From the NCBI GenBank assembly GCA_964016885.1, contig OZ024743.1, positions 165,091,732 through 165,155,731 of the forward strand: a stretch of 64,000 bases of DNA, read 5' to 3'. Below, piece after piece: positions 31,437 to 43,980 of this stretch. Under the pieces are notes generated by a model. It was not told where the DNA came from, did no database searches, and worked only from the letters and a program-made list of their open reading frames with translations. The DNA comes from Eledone cirrhosa (Eukaryota > Mollusca > Cephalopoda > Octopoda > Eledonidae). Numbering within the stretch: the first letter of the stretch is position 1; each line of letters opens with the position of its first letter. The translations under genes and the position numbers were made by a program.

Positions 31437-32299
31437 CTGAATTAACCTGCTTTTTCTCTAAGGAATTTTTTTCCATTTCTGCCACTGCTCACTCTCATTC
31501 TATTTCTTCTTTAATCTCTCATTCTATTTTCTAGTGAAGGGCTAGCATCTGGTACGTTAGGTCTCTTTTGTTACCATATCAAGTGTAAAACTAATAATAC
31601 ATTTCTTCATTGTACTGTGTCATTTGCTTTGTTATTTCTGTTTGTCTTTTGCATATATATATATATATGCAGGGATCTATTGTCATATATATACGACCAC
31701 ATTATCCAATGTTCTTCTTCATCATCATTTTATGTCCGTTTTCCATGCTGGTTGTGATAGGAGGAATTTCTAGTGGGTCATTTGTTTACATAGATTCTCT
31801 TTCTTTAGCTCGTAGATTAATGTTTTAGTAATTTTCAACTTGGTAGAGTGCACTCTTCCAAGACATGGAGTGAGGTTTTGAACTGGGTTTGAAAGAGGAA
31901 CTAGATTTAGGTGAGAAAGAGATATATTATAGCAGCTCTTGTAACTTATTATAGTGTATCTAGTGCAAAGATGAGATGGTGGTGTTATGGTTTTTATTCA
32001 TTGTTGTGTGTGTACTCACCAGTGGATTGCTCAGTGGTGTGGTCACTGCTGTGTGGAGTGTAGGCGAAGGAGATTGATGTGCCTGATACAGTGTGACTAG
32101 AGATTACAGGTGTGCAATTAAGTGAGTAAGTGTTCTTTATGATGATGATGATGTGATGATTTCTTGGGTAAGTGATTTACTCTGATCACATAGGAAAAAA
32201 AATTATATAAACCATAATAACGGTTTACCAGCTGTTATGCTACTAATTTATTAAATGTAACTTGCAAAGGTATCATTAAAAATGTATTTACCAAACTTC
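31437..32299. other. No gene seen
   Basis: A/T-rich intergenic sequence with an (AT)n run near 31652 and a GAT run near 32140. Short open frames show no domain. Confidence 0.4.
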
Positions 32300-32600
32300 T
32301 GCTGATGGGATGAATTTCCCTGGCCTGGTTGGGAGAGAGACCCGAAGGGGTTGGTCTGTAAGACAGTTGACCACTACATCTTAGCTGGTCGGTATAAATT
32401 CTGCAACTGCTGTGTTTGACTATGGGATCAGGCTATTTATCTGGATTCCATTTTTTTTGTCTCCAGGACATGAGATGGCTGTTTGATATGTCAAAATCTC
32501 AGACATAGTGGCGACCAAAAGCTCATTTATAATGGAACTTATCTATGAGGCCATCAAAGGGCAGCTTAATGGTGTGAAAGAAACTCTATTGATGAGAATA
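32300..32600 (+). repeat. Possible LTR-element 5' end remnant
   Basis: GGTATAAATTCTGC near 32390 could be a TATA region. TGGCGACCAAAAG at 32509-32521 has the form of a primer-binding site, and an ATG at 32532 opens MELIYEAIKGQLNGVKETLL, gag-like in character. The reading stops soon after. Tentative. Confidence 0.35.
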
Positions 32601-33494
32601 TCAAATTATTGCTACAGTATAAAGAGTTAGGGTGTATGTATGCTAAATTTTAATCTATCCACAAAGAATGCATCAGACATTTCCTGACTTAATTCTCAGA
32701 TTTATAAATATTTGGTCTCAATTTTTTTATTCTCATATAATGTTGGGAATGAAGATTTTAAAGTCAAATTATCCTTTCTACTCTTTTTCACCCCCACCAC
32801 TAAATCAAAACCATATTCCCTTTTTTGAAAAATTCCACTCTGGATATGCTTGATAGTCTCAAGAGTCAGGGCCTGGGTAGTTAACGCCCTAGACTAGGTT
32901 TGCTCCATCCTCCCACCAAAAATTAATTTCAACTTACAGTTTGGTAAGCTGTTAGATACCTCTTGTTCTAACCACACTAAGAAAATTACTAAGTCTGAGT
33001 TTACTACCCATGTTAAATCCTGCCACAGGTCATAAAATCACACAACCTATTCCACCACCTTGGATATTTCCACAACACATGGCAAAGATATTTAGTGATA
33101 TATTTATCGATTGCAGGATATTATTATATATTTAATTACACAAATTTTTATAAAATTGTTCCTTTCAAGTTCAGTAATATACTTCTCCAAAATCTGCACT
33201 CTAGGCAGCTGCCTATTTGGCCTTAATGGTAGTGCCAGCCTTGTCAAGTGGTACAGCTGTTTATGATCAAATAGAATGTGTTAGATATCACTATATATCT
33301 CAGTTAATGACTTACATTTTTATTTTATATTTGGTCCTCTAATGTATTGTATGTTAAGCACCATACTTAACTCTATTTACATGTCTTTATTTTTTTTACT
33401 TTTCTTAAAAGCATATCTGTTCTAAGGCATAGTTTCCTATATGCCTGCCATTGGGCTTCACAGACTTATGAAGAGTATATTTTTCTATTGTTTG
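32601..33494. other. No gene seen
   Basis: A/T-rich intergenic sequence with no recognised domain or repeat. Confidence 0.4.
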
Positions 33495-34040
33495 GAGGAC
33501 ACTTCATCATCATCATCATCATCATCGTTTAACGCCCATATTCCACGCTTGCATGGGTTTGGACGGGAGTTTTCCCACTTGAGGCAAAAGTGGTTGTCTT
33601 GCTCGCATAGGACTGTCTGGCGGGTTTTCTACGGCTGGATGCCCTTCCTAACACCAACCACATTTACAGTGTGGAACTAGGAGGTTTTTACCGTGTTACC
33701 TACACGGCCACATTACAGTGTGGACTGTGTGTTTTTTTGTCGTGACACCTACACAACCTCATTTGTTTCGGCCTGGATGTTGTGGTACCAACATAACATA
33801 ACTTTACATTGAAAGGGGTGGTGTGGATGGGGTGGGGGTAGTGGGACAGGGATGTATTTTGTTAGAGGTGCCTACTGACTGTAGTAGGTTTTACTTTGTA
33901 TTTAGGTAAGGCGGGTCTTCTCTATTACTGTGTAGCGCCAAAGATCTCGGTCCAGTGACAATGTCTTGGAGAGGTGTAAGTGTGTGAGGTCGGAATTTAT
34001 CAAGTCGTCCCAGGTTTTTCTGGGTCTGCCTACTCCGTGG
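33495..34040 (-). repeat. 3' untranslated region and (ATG)n tail of RTE-like LINE
   Basis: Minus-strand 3' end of the LINE at 34041-36055. It runs from the coding end to an ATGATG run at 33507-33527. It contains GGTTGGTGTTAGGAAGGGC- and CATGCAAGCGTGGAATATGG-type phrases, also present at 62196-62570 and in the short dispersed repeats listed below. Confidence 0.8.
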
Positions 34041-36055
34041 CTACCGTCTACTTTTATTGCCCTGCACTTTTTTATACAGCTTGTCGTCTTTCATGCGCAT
34101 CACGTGACCATACCAACGTAGCCTTCTCTCGAGTAAACAACATCTGATCCCTCTTATTTCTAATTTTTCCCTTAGTTCGTTTATGCTTTGTCGTTCACGT
34201 ATATTACTATTACACATCCAGCGGAGCATGCAAGCTTCGTTCCTCTCTAGTTTGCGTATATCCTCTGCACACAATGCCCAGGTCTCACTGCCATGCAACA
34301 TTGCTGTTCGTATGCAGGCATCATACAGCCTGCCTTTCATTTTTAGGGAGAACCCTTTCGCGGCTAATAGTGGTATAAGCTCTCTGAACTTTTTCCATCC
34401 AGTTCTGACTCTAGCTACTGTACTTTCAGAGCACCCTCCCCCACTGCTGATTTTGTCACCCAGGTAACGGAAGCTGTCCACTATTTCTATAGAACCATCT
34501 GTGCAATTGAAAGAGCTAGTATTCTGTGGGCACTTGCTGCTACTTATTGCACCAGAGCACCGGCCACATATAAAATCTATGTTCTTAGTTAGCTTACCTG
34601 TGATCCCACTACATCTTTTATTCACCCATACTTTGCATTTGGGACATAAAATGGAGTTTCTACCTACTCCTTTCCTACACACTGAGCATAGCCATTTCCA
34701 GGATGGGACGCGCCCTATTTTCCTTCCTACAAACTAGAACTTTAGTCTTAGACAGGTTAATTTTAAGGCCTTTTGATTCTAGGCCATGCTTCCATGTTTG
34801 GAATTTCTTCTCTAGTTTGGCCATTGATTTAGCTATGAGCGTTAGATCATCTGCGTATAGGAGTTCCCATGGGCAGCCGGTCTTGAACTCCACTGTTATA
34901 GCCTGAAGGGCAATAATAAATAGTAGGGGGCTAAGAACGGAGCCCTGATGAACACCAACTTTTACGCTAAACTCTTCACTATATTCGTTGTTAATTCTAA
35001 CCTTGCTGACTGTTTCTTTATACATGGCTTGTATAGCTCTCACAAGCCATTCATCAACACCTAGTTTTCTAAGAGCCCACCAGATAATGGAACAGGGGAC
35101 TCTGTCGAAGGCTTTCTCCAAGTCGACAAAAGCTAAGTATAGGGGTTTACTTTTAGGTAGGTACTTCTCCTGTAGTTGTCGTACAATGAAAAGAGCGTCT
35201 GTGGTACTTTTGCCTGACACAAACCCGAACTGCATTTCATCTAGATCAATTCTCTCTCTGATTAGTTGCGCTATTACTTTTTCTGTGACCTTCATGACCT
35301 GATCGATTAATTTAATGCCTCTATAGTTACTCCTATCTAGGGCATCTCCTTTAACCTTGTAGCAGTTAATGATGCTGCTGCTATGCCAGTCCTTCGGAAC
35401 AACCCCATTCTGTATGACTTTGTTTACTATCCGGGTGACCATGGTGTGTCCCACCGTTCCAAAGGCTTTCAGCATTTCAGCAACTATTTCCGAAGGCCCA
35501 GCCGCCTTACCCGTCTTAATATCTTTGATTGCCTTACTTATTATACTACCTTCAACTAACACTGCTGGTCCCGCTATTGGGTCGATGTAGGGGAGACTGT
35601 CTTTCTCCCATTTATTCTCCTCATTTAGTAGCCTTTCGTAGTGACACTTCCAAGCTACCTTATCAGCGTCGGTGATGGCAAGTACACCATCATCATTAAG
35701 GACACACTTCTCCCCGACAATATCACGGTTTTCCTTGACACATTGCCTAGCAATCCTGAACACCTCACGTTTTTGGTCCTCGCGTTGTAGAACATGCTTG
35801 AACTTTCTTTCCTCTGCTTCCCTTCTTGCGAAGTACACTTGTCTCCTAGCTTCCCTCCTGGCCACTTGATAGTCTTCTTTACTTCCCCCATACTTTCCAA
35901 GCCTGCTTTTTGGCCTTAATTGACTCCTCCACCTTACTGTTCCACCATCATGTTACTCTCCTCCTGCCTATAGGCCTGCTCCAGCCACAGACTTCGTCTG
36001 CCGCCATCAGCAGGTTTGCTTTCAGGAATTCCCACTGTTCCTCTACTTCAGTTGT
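34041..36055 (-). pseudogene. RTE-like LINE reverse transcriptase with PHD-type finger, 5'-truncated
   Basis: The 396-codon frame (35865-34675) starts in a basic linker (RREARRQVYFARREAEERKF). RT motifs follow: GKAAGPSEIVAEML, NYRGIKLIDQVMKV, LYLAFVDLEKAFDRVP, GVHQGSVLSPLLF and the catalytic ELLYADDLTLIA near 34850. A frameshift near 34690 leads into 34682-34041. That frame starts with a C4HC3 finger (CRKG..., CPKCKVWVNKRC, ICGRC), where the expected His is Asn. Then come FRYLGDKISSGGG and the C-terminus ACMLRWMCNSNIRERQ and RRLRWYGHVMRM. The endonuclease is absent. Upstream fragments to about 36055 match the linker of the LINE at 52004-53546. Confidence 0.85.
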
Positions 36056-36378
36056 GTTAATGACATGACAACCTCCCTAGTATTGGTGATCTACATGATA
36101 AATGCACCCAGTACACACTGTAAAGTGGTTGGTGATAGGAAGGTCATCCATTTGTAGAAAGCTTGACAAAGGGCTGGAAGGGCCCTTCAGTTGTATCAAA
36201 GTCATGATAATCTCTCTTAGTGCTGGTGTCATGATAAAATATACATGGTAGAATATGGGACTGTATTCCGGCCTGTCTGGGAGGTCAGTAGCCCCTCTTC
36301 AGTACTGAAGCAGTCTGTGAAGATCCATCCAACCCTTGCTATCAGAGAAAGCGGGCATTAAATGATGATGATGATGTC
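36056..36378 (+). repeat. LINE 3' tail repeat
   Basis: Plus-oriented: CACCCAGTACACACTGTAAA, GGTTGGTGATAGGAAGG, then GCGGGCATTAAATGATGATGATG at the end. Joined directly to the 5' end of the antisense LINE before it. Confidence 0.7.
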
Positions 36379-37394
36379 TACTCCCAGTAGATATGAAGCC
36401 TATAAACAAGTGGTTGAATATTCATGCTTTACCAGAAGCAGACAGGGTCTTAAAACCAGCCCAGTCATCCTGTTGCACATTATGTTACTTATCTGAGAAA
36501 ATATGAAACAGCCAAGGTGTATTCCATTTTTGTTTCAATCCTTGGGCAGTGACTATGACTTCAGTTTTTCATATTTTTTCAGTTTTTTTCTCCTATCCAG
36601 TGTTCCGTCTGGTATTGTCGAAATGCCCATTTGACCATACTGGTTCTCTACCTTACCTGATGACATTAACAATATAATTGAGCTGATATAACTACAACTA
36701 GGAATTCAACGAGAAGCATATGTTGCATTCACAATATTTTTCTATACTTTGCTAGAAATTGGACAACAAAATATTTTGCTCTATTTAGCCAGACATTTAA
36801 CATCAACGTTTAAAATACTTTGGTAGTACTGAAGTAAATTTATTAAAAAAATAAAAATTAAAAAAAAGGCCATTTGAGTATTTTTGTGATTTTAATGATG
36901 CAAAGGATGAAATCACAACTGTAGTTTTCAAAGTAAATTTCAGGTGAGTATATCTCATGGAACTTGAGTGGATATATACTTATTTATATATATATACCTT
37001 TTAAGGTCTGTAACAGACCATAGTATTTTTACAAGTTTTGGGTCCACTACCTGCTTTGAATACCCGAAACATGAGTACTATTTTTTAATATAGAACACAC
37101 TATTTATTGTTTTTTTGTCAAAATATAAAATGTAGCAAAGTAATTTAGAAAATAATCTTTGGTTATTTTACATTGTTTGTATTGGACTACTGACTTCACT
37201 GTTGTACTGAGTTAAAACCTGACCACAACCATTGTGTTGTACCTGATAGATAATACATAGATCTCTTTACTTCCATCTGCCTCAAAAACAATAAGTCCTA
37301 CAAAAACATCTAGCTGTACAGTCACTTGTACCAACAGTATACAAATTTTCAAAATAAAAAAATACAAAAATAAAACTATCCTTTCCATACTAGC
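36379..37394. other. No gene seen
   Basis: A/T-rich intergenic DNA. Nothing recognised. Confidence 0.4.
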
Positions 37395-37690
37395 TATGAA
37401 GGCATGTAGCTTAGTGGTTAAGGTGTTCATCTCATGATTATATGGTCATGAGTTCAATTCCTGGTAATGTGTTGTGTCCTTGAGAAAAACACTTTATTTC
37501 ATTTGCTCTAGTCCATGCAGAGCCAGCTGTTTAACACAGAATCTTCCAAAGAACTACATTAAGGGTGCATGTGTCTGTGGAACGCTCAGCAACTTGCATG
37601 TTAATTTCACAAGCAGGCTTGTTCCATTGTTCAAACAACTGGAATTGAAGGAGGTCCAACACACACACCATACTAGTATTTAAAAAAATG
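37395..37690 (+). repeat. tRNA-derived SINE
   Basis: The head resembles a tRNA promoter: box A-like TAGCTTAGTGGTTAAGG near 37407 and box B-like GAGTTCAATTCC near 37450. Next comes TGTGTCCTTGAGAAAAACACTTTATTTCA, a phrase known from cephalopod SINEs. Too degenerate to be a tRNA gene. Confidence 0.7.
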
Positions 37691-37839
37691 GATATAAAAT
37701 ATTGAATTGAAAAAAAAGAACATTACTTTTAACATTGGTATGAAAATGTCAGGTATTATTAGTAATGTCCTGTATTTGGATTTCATCATCAACTGAGTAC
37801 CAGATTGGCAAAATTGGTAGAACATCAGAAAAAAATGTC

Positions 37840-37985
37840 TTGTGGTATTTGTTTTGACTCTTTACATTCTGAGTTTAAATCTCAATGAAGTCAACTTTAC
37901 CTTTCATCCTTCCAGGGTTGATAAAATCAAGACCAAAAACAAGTGTCTTTCATAAGAAATATGGTAATGAGAGAGTTAAAATGGA
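37840..37985 (+). repeat. SINE fragment
   Basis: GAGTTTAAATCTCAATGAAGTCAAC then CTTTCATCCTTCCAGGGTTGATAAAAT, the plus-strand version of the SINE seen reversed at 54640-54822. Confidence 0.6.
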
Positions 37986-38110
37986 TGAATATAATACCTT
38001 TGTAAGTTATATGAAGTTATATAGATAGAAAGTTCTGATTTTTATGCCTGTGTAACCTTTTAGTTTCATCTATAGGTCTAATTTCTTTCTCTACAAATTC
38101 TTCTTTATAT

Positions 38111-38286
38111 TATCATCACTATTTAATGTCCATTTTTTTCATGCTTGCATGGGTCAGACACACCGTCTGCATTGAGAGACAAGTCTGGTTAGGATTGGCC
38201 TTGCTGTACCTTGCTCTGACTGGACTGTAAATTTGGCCGGGGTTTTTACAGCTGGATGCCCTTTGTAACACCAACTACATTTACAG

Positions 38287-38318
<32 letters not shown>

Positions 38319-38320
38319 AA
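38111..38320 (-). repeat. LINE 3' tail repeat followed by (TA)n
   Basis: Minus orientation: TTTAATGTCCAT, CATGCTTGCATGGG, then GGATGCCCTTTGTAACACCAAC, ending in a TA-run at 38286-38314. Confidence 0.65.
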
Positions 38321-39079
38321 TAAGCAACTAGGACCGTCAAATACATAAATCTGAATGTTGTTATACCTAGAACAAATCAAAGTAATTATTGAATGTCCCA
38401 ATACGTAAATAATATACTCTGAAAACCAAACCAACAATAAACAAAATATCTAGTGGTTAAGACCATCAAATGCCAAACTTGTAACTAATACACTCATTAA
38501 AACAAAGCTAATAATGAACTAAGTGTCTATGTTAGAACTAAGACATCCTCTATATCCCTATCTCAGACATCATCCATATTTCCCAACACCTAACCTGTTC
38601 TAAATATGAGTATGGGGAAGATGGACTTTTTCAAGCTGCAGCCATTATATTACTTAGTTTATGTATAAGAATAAACACTAAACAATAAATATTGTTATCT
38701 ATATATCAATATTTCCACACATCTAACATAGAGTGTTTATTTCTCTTTTAACTGATCTGTCAGGTAAGCTGTTTTCTCTGATAAGGCTTCCATGTTACCA
38801 TCCTAAGATTTATTCAATCTAAATTATATTTATTTATTTGACTATTTGTCATATTTATGTTTCCATGTCAACATAGTAGGAAAAGTTTGTTTTTTTAAAT
38901 TTTGGAATTTGCATGATGTCAGACGACTGCTGTTTTTACCCACTTCTATCTTCTAATGAGTGACTAAACCAGAGAGTAGGCCTTCCTTTCTTGTGCAATG
39001 AGATGGACAAATAATAAGAGGGAGGAGAAGGATAGTATTGGACTGATACTTTATTTATCAACCCTGAAACAGTTCTATA
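38321..39079. other. No gene seen
   Basis: A/T-rich intergenic DNA. Nothing recognised. Confidence 0.4.
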
Positions 39080-39187
39080 TAAACAAGACACGGTCACCTG
39101 ACCCAACTTGCCTCAAATGGGACAACCCATCTAACCCAGGCTAGCGTGGAAAGTGGACAGTAAATGATGATGATGATGATGATGATG
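39080..39187 (+). repeat. LINE 3' tail repeat
   Basis: ACACGGTCACCTGACC, CCAGGCTAGCGTGGAAAGTGG and an ATGATG run of about 24 bases. Confidence 0.65.
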
Positions 39188-39295
39188 AAAGAATAAAAAA
39201 GGCAAAGTTGACCTTAGTAAAGATTGAACTCAGAGTGAGTGTGGAGAACTGAAACAAATACTGCAAGACATTTTCTCCACTACCCTAAAAACTCT
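39188..39295 (-). repeat. SINE fragment
   Basis: GGCAAAGTTGACCTTAGTAAAGATTGAACTCAGA, part of the SINE at 54640-54822 in the same orientation. Its insertion next to the ATG run is typical of nested repeats. Confidence 0.5.
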
Positions 39296-40364
39296 TCCAA
39301 TTCAGGCAGACTAAGGTAAAAATATTTAATGTACATTGCATAGTAGGACAAAATACATTGGTTAAAACAAGGTTTAAAGTATGTATACTGCATAGAACAA
39401 CACAAAACATTGGTTAAAACAAGGTTTACACTCAGGACCCAACATTAAAAAATTTTTTTAAAAATAAAACTACACATATATAAAAGCATGCACAACACAC
39501 ACACACACACACATAGTTTTAAGATTAATATATATTAGTTGTAGAAAATGACAATGATCTATTCCAAGAGGCAACTGATGAGATTGATAGATGCTTTTAT
39601 TCCATCATCCTTCACTCTGTATGTTTCCCGTGTGCAAGTGTTTTCCATATATATATTTATATGTATATACACACATACCTTTTACTTTTGTACAGTATAT
39701 TGTATGTATCTGGTTTAGAATAGGTACAGTGTATCCCTACTAAAAGGGTTGACACCAGAAAGGGCACCTGACCATAAAACTTTGCTTCAAAAAGGATTCC
39801 ATGATAGGCTTCAAGCTTTACATGAGATCTGCAAGATTAAATAGCAGAGGATAATGGCCTTAAAACACTTCTATTTAGTTTTGTACAGTGGATTTTGTGT
39901 GTGTGAGGGAGCACATGATGGCATAGTAGATCATAGAAACATTGTGACTATCAACTGCTTAGGGGTAATCAAGAGAACTACAAAGAGTCAATTACATATA
40001 CTGCTGTCAAACACACACTGACATGTGCATGCATGCACACACACACACACACACAGAAAAGAAAGTGAGGATAGAATATTTACAATGAAATACAAGCTTG
40101 TATATATACACAAACACTCACATATGTGCATACATATAAAATACATACATATCTGAAAATGGTGTGTCTCTAGCTGAGTGACTTATCAGATTGTAGCTTG
40201 TCCCAGTTTGATTGGTATTTAGTGACAGCATATAAGACTTTCTCCTGGACAGGACACTAGTCCATCTCAGGGTTAACTTCCAACTACTGCTGGTACTCCT
40301 TCTCAGCTGAGTTGACAGGAGCAATATGAGATGAAGTATTTTACTCAAGAACACAATGTGCTAC

Positions 40365-40396
<32 letters not shown>

Positions 40397-40719
40397 TAAA
40401 TAAATACATGTATACAAATATCAAGCAAAATCTTATTTGGTTCTAAGTCATAGATGGCAGTGATATATCCTTGAGAAATAAATAAAGGTCACAACAAAAT
40501 ATATTTACAATGAAATATAAAACATACAAACATACTGTCTCACCTATCACCTTCCCATTAAAAACACACACTTTTACCCAACTCCATACATACAAACATA
40601 CATACAAACATACATACAAACATACATACATACAAACATACATACAAACAAATCCCTCACAAAATAATTAATTTAATACTTTTTTTATCATTGTTTGAGT
40701 TATATATCAGTTATATAAA
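39296..40719. other. Downstream flank or 3' UTR of the coiled-coil gene, with microsatellites
   Basis: Holds CA-runs near 39493, 40034 and 40372 and a CATA/CAAA tetranucleotide array near 40586-40650. Part is probably the 3' untranslated region of the minus-strand gene ending at 40720. No clear poly(A) signal was found on that strand. Confidence 0.45.
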
Positions 40720-40804
40720 TCATGCATCATACATAGATTCATTATTTTCGTTCTGTTCACCAGTAGCAGAAGTATTTAAGAGTGATATATGGCTGTTGGT
40801 GTTC
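40720..40804 (-). CDS. Coiled-coil gene, terminal coding exon
   Basis: The acceptor CTGTTTCAG precedes 40804. One base completes the codon begun in the previous exon, then 27 residues (NTNSHISLL..., ending NNESMYDA) lead to TGA at 40722-40720. The tail is polar, acidic and without heptads, so it is a non-coiled C-terminus. Its phase fits exactly the exon at 42165-42256. Confidence 0.75.
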
Positions 40805-40914
40805 CTGAAACAGACAGAGACATAGTTAGAAAAAACAAAAAAATCATAAAAAGCAAAAATTAATAGAGTACAACAACAACAAGTGGTTTTAGGCAAACAT
40901 AAATAAATCAGATA

Positions 40915-41230
40915 GGATAGAAGTTTAGAGAGCTACTCTCACTGTTGACAACAAAAGGCTTCTACCTATGAACAATAGGACAACTGTATGATGCCTGTGT
41001 GCAAAGTGTGATGCTGCATGGTAGTGAAACATGGGCAGTAACTGCAGAAGACATATGTAGGCTGGAGAGAAATGAAGCAACCATGCTTCATTGAATGTGC
41101 AATGTAAATGTGAGGGAGAAGCTGAGTTTAAGAGGAATCTGAAGTGGTATGCAGGAGAGAAGACTGCATTGCTATGGACATGTGATGGGCATGGATAATG
41201 ATCAATGGGTGAAGAAGTGCCAATAATCAC
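40915..41230 (+). pseudogene. RTE-like LINE C-terminal fragment
   Basis: In broken frames it reads GQLYDACVQSVMLHGSETWAV, ICRLERNEATMLH and RRLHCYGHVMGMDND, matching the C-terminus of the LINE at 34041-34682. It sits in intron DNA, antisense to the host gene. Confidence 0.7.
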
Positions 41231-41524
41231 TGAACCTGTTAGAAATAACAGCCCAATCTCTGTAATCATACCTTACCATCTTGGAAAAGGATACATTTGA
41301 TTATCTGGTCATGGGTGATTGGATATGGGGGAAAATGGAAGGATCCAGCAGGAGTAGCGGGGGACAACTGCCAATGTACATTTCTGGCTCTGCCCGTTAT
41401 CAGGACAGTGCTTTCCCTGCTCTCTGCTGGAATTTGAAAGGCAAAAATATATATATGCACACACATACGTATATATATATATGTGCCCACCCTAGATCAA
41501 CCTCTATAATCACCATGTATCTCC
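41231..41524. other. Intron sequence, no feature
   Basis: Between LINE pieces. Contains TA/CA-rich runs near 41455. Confidence 0.35.
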
Positions 41525-41880
41525 CCCACCCCGGCCCCTAGTCCACACTGTAAAGTGGTTGTTTCTGGTGCCACAACAAGAAGCACCCAGTCCACACCGT
41601 AAAGTGGTCGTGTAGGTGTCACAACAAAAAGCACTCAATCCACGCTATAAAATGGTCAGGCAGATGTCATGACAAAAAAGCAACCAGTCCACACTGTATA
41701 GTGGTCGTGTTGGTGTCACGAGAAAAAAGTCTGAGTCCACTCTGTAAATGTGGTTAGTGTTAGAAATGGAAATCAAACCAAAAATCAGTCCAGCAAGACA
41801 TGGTCATCCGATCTGGCTTGGCTTACAACTGGACAACCGATCTAACCCATGCTAGCAAGGGCTGGATGGGTCATACACAG
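41525..41880 (+). repeat. LINE 3' tail repeat with internal tandem units
   Basis: About four to five imperfect tandem units of roughly 50 bp, each with CCAGTCCACACYGTAAAGTGG, then GTGTCACAACAAAAAGCAC. After them come GGTTAGTGTTAGAAATGG and CCCATGCTAGCAAGGG without a clear ATG run. Confidence 0.7.
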
Positions 41881-42164
41881 ACCAAGTCAGTTCTTCAATT
41901 AAACCACTAACCTCTCAGATGGGTTGCATGCCACATTACTTATTAAGTAAACTAATGCTAACAGTGAAATGGTGAAAAGAAATTGTCAATTAGATGATTA
42001 CCACAGTAAGATCTCTTGTAGTAATGCAAGATTACATACAAATAGATTTACCCTAATTACTATAAATTTACACATGTGCACACACACACACATTGTTGAC
42101 AACCCTATCTTATCATCTACATAAAAACTATAAACTATATCATAAGAAAAAGTGTTTGCCATAC

Positions 42165-42256
42165 TTTACAGAACTGTTCTCGTTTTTATTGGATTCATTC
42201 AGTAGAAAGACATTTTCACTTGCAATTTCTCGATGTTTCATTTGTAAATGCATTAG
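42165..42256 (-). CDS. Coiled-coil gene exon
   Basis: The acceptor ATTTTTCAG precedes 42256 and the donor GTATGG follows 42165. It encodes LMHLQMKHREIASENVF and a polar stretch ending NENSSV, 30 codons plus 2 bases. Start phase 0 and end phase 2 agree with both neighbours. Confidence 0.8.
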
Positions 42257-42938
42257 CTGAAAAATATAAATAATAAATATATATATAAATAGTACTTTCC
42301 AAGTATTTTTTCTATTAGTCTTTACATCCATTCATTCTATGCTAGCATGACTCAAATATGTTGGGTGGGGGTGGGGTTCTAATGGAGTAATTATTTTTAA
42401 TTTGGTCAACATCAACATAGCCTCTCTGTTTTTATAGTAGCAGAAGGCTATACATTTGTAAGAGAAGTGTTGGGATCAAGTCAGTGTGCATTCCTGATAC
42501 TTATTTCACTGATCTCAGAAACATGTATAGATGATAATCCTATTAAAAGAATTGGAACACAAAGACTTGCAACTATTTAAGAGGCACGTTAACCGTGTTA
42601 ATCTCACCAATTTCAAAGGGCCGTCTAAACAGAATCATAAGTCTCATGACAAAGCAATGCATTGGAACCCTTACAAACACAACAGCATATAAAAATTAGC
42701 ATTGAGTTTATAGACCCTGTGAGACTTCTAGCAACTGCCCAATGTTGATGCTTTCAGATAGCCCTGCCTGCAAAAGCCATGGGCATATCACTATTCTTCA
42801 TACCAAACCAGTAAAAGAAAAAAAATGTAGCTGGAGTAAGAAATAGAAGAAAGAAATTTAGGTTGTAAGTGCTTCTATTGGCAACAAAGGTTTTCTTTCT
42901 ATGTGCAAAAGAAAGACTATTAAATACATATACATATA
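42257..42938. other. Intron sequence, no feature
   Basis: A/T-rich. No repeat family recognised. Confidence 0.4.
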
Positions 42939-43208
42939 TCATCATCATCCTCATCATCATCGTTATTTTAATGTCCACTTTCCCTGGTAGCAAAGGTTAG
43001 ACATATCTACACAGATCAAGTCAGTACTGAAGCAGGGCTACTGATCTCCCAAACAGAGCAGAGATATGAGTCGTGCTTATGTATGGTCTCATATTCTATC
43101 GAGTGCACAGGAGAGGGTGTTATGTCTTTGACACAACTGAGGGTCTTCCCAACCCTTTGTTTGGCAAGCTTGCTAGGGCTGGATGCCCTTCCTATCACCA
43201 ACCTCTTT
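42939..43208 (-). repeat. LINE 3' tail repeat
   Basis: Minus orientation: CATCATCATC run, TTTTAATGTCCACTTTCC, ending GGATGCCCTTCCTATCACCAACC. A plus-strand LINE coding scrap (VMLHGNETWV, 43209-43420) follows directly in the opposite orientation. Confidence 0.65.
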
Positions 43209-43420
43209 ACAGCATGTAATGTTACATGGTAATGAAACATGGGTGTTGAATGTGGAAGATCTGCTGAAGTTAGGGAGAATTGGGGTATGATCCAATGAAT
43301 ATATAATTATTAAACTGTGTGAAAGGTAGTGTATGAGCTGAGAGAGAAACTGAGCATTAACCCTTTCATTACCACATTTTGAATAAAAGACACTGCCTGT
43401 AGTTTTCAAAGCATTCTGAA

Positions 43421-43980
43421 AATAATCAAAATTTTGAAGAGATTTAGTAATATAACTATCTTTCTTGTTATCAAACTGGCGTTTGGAACATAACTTAACA
43501 AAGGCTCTTAAATAAAATTATGATGGAATTTAAAAAAATAAATATAAACACTTTAAAATAAACAGTTTTGTATCATAGAACCAGAGACAGTTTTAGGTGA
43601 TTTGGTATGATAAGTGTTAAAAGTAACAGTTGACATGTGCAAGTGTGGACAAGATTTGGATAGACATGTGATGAGAATGAATGACAAGTGTTGAGTGAAA
43701 AAGTGCTGCTGCTGTCAGTGGAGGATATCTGAAGAAGTAGTGAAGTTAAATCTCAGGAAATTGAGTCTCACAGAAATTTTAAAAGATTGAGATGGTTGGT
43801 GATATGTTATATGGCAAAGCCATCTAAACCATAGGAAAAAAATACAAATGTTAAAATATTGTTTTTGATAATGATAATAAGAGGAGGAGGGGGATAACAA
43901 GCTAATTCGAAACACTGATGAGATCTAGGTAAGTAATATTTACTTCATTTCACAGATCATCTCCTTTTTCTCCAACTCAC
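43421..43980. other. Intron sequence, no feature
   Basis: A/T-rich. No clear repeat. Confidence 0.35.

Noticed and set aside
33441..33680. 79-codon frame
   Set aside because: Lies in the LINE 3' UTR and its ATG microsatellite (Ser-run); no conservation expected.
37395..37470. Possible tRNA gene
   Set aside because: Box A and B are present, but acceptor pairing is absent and a SINE body follows directly.
40443..40643. 66-codon frame rich in YVC repeats
   Set aside because: Translation of the CATA/CAAA tetranucleotide array; simple repeat, not a protein.
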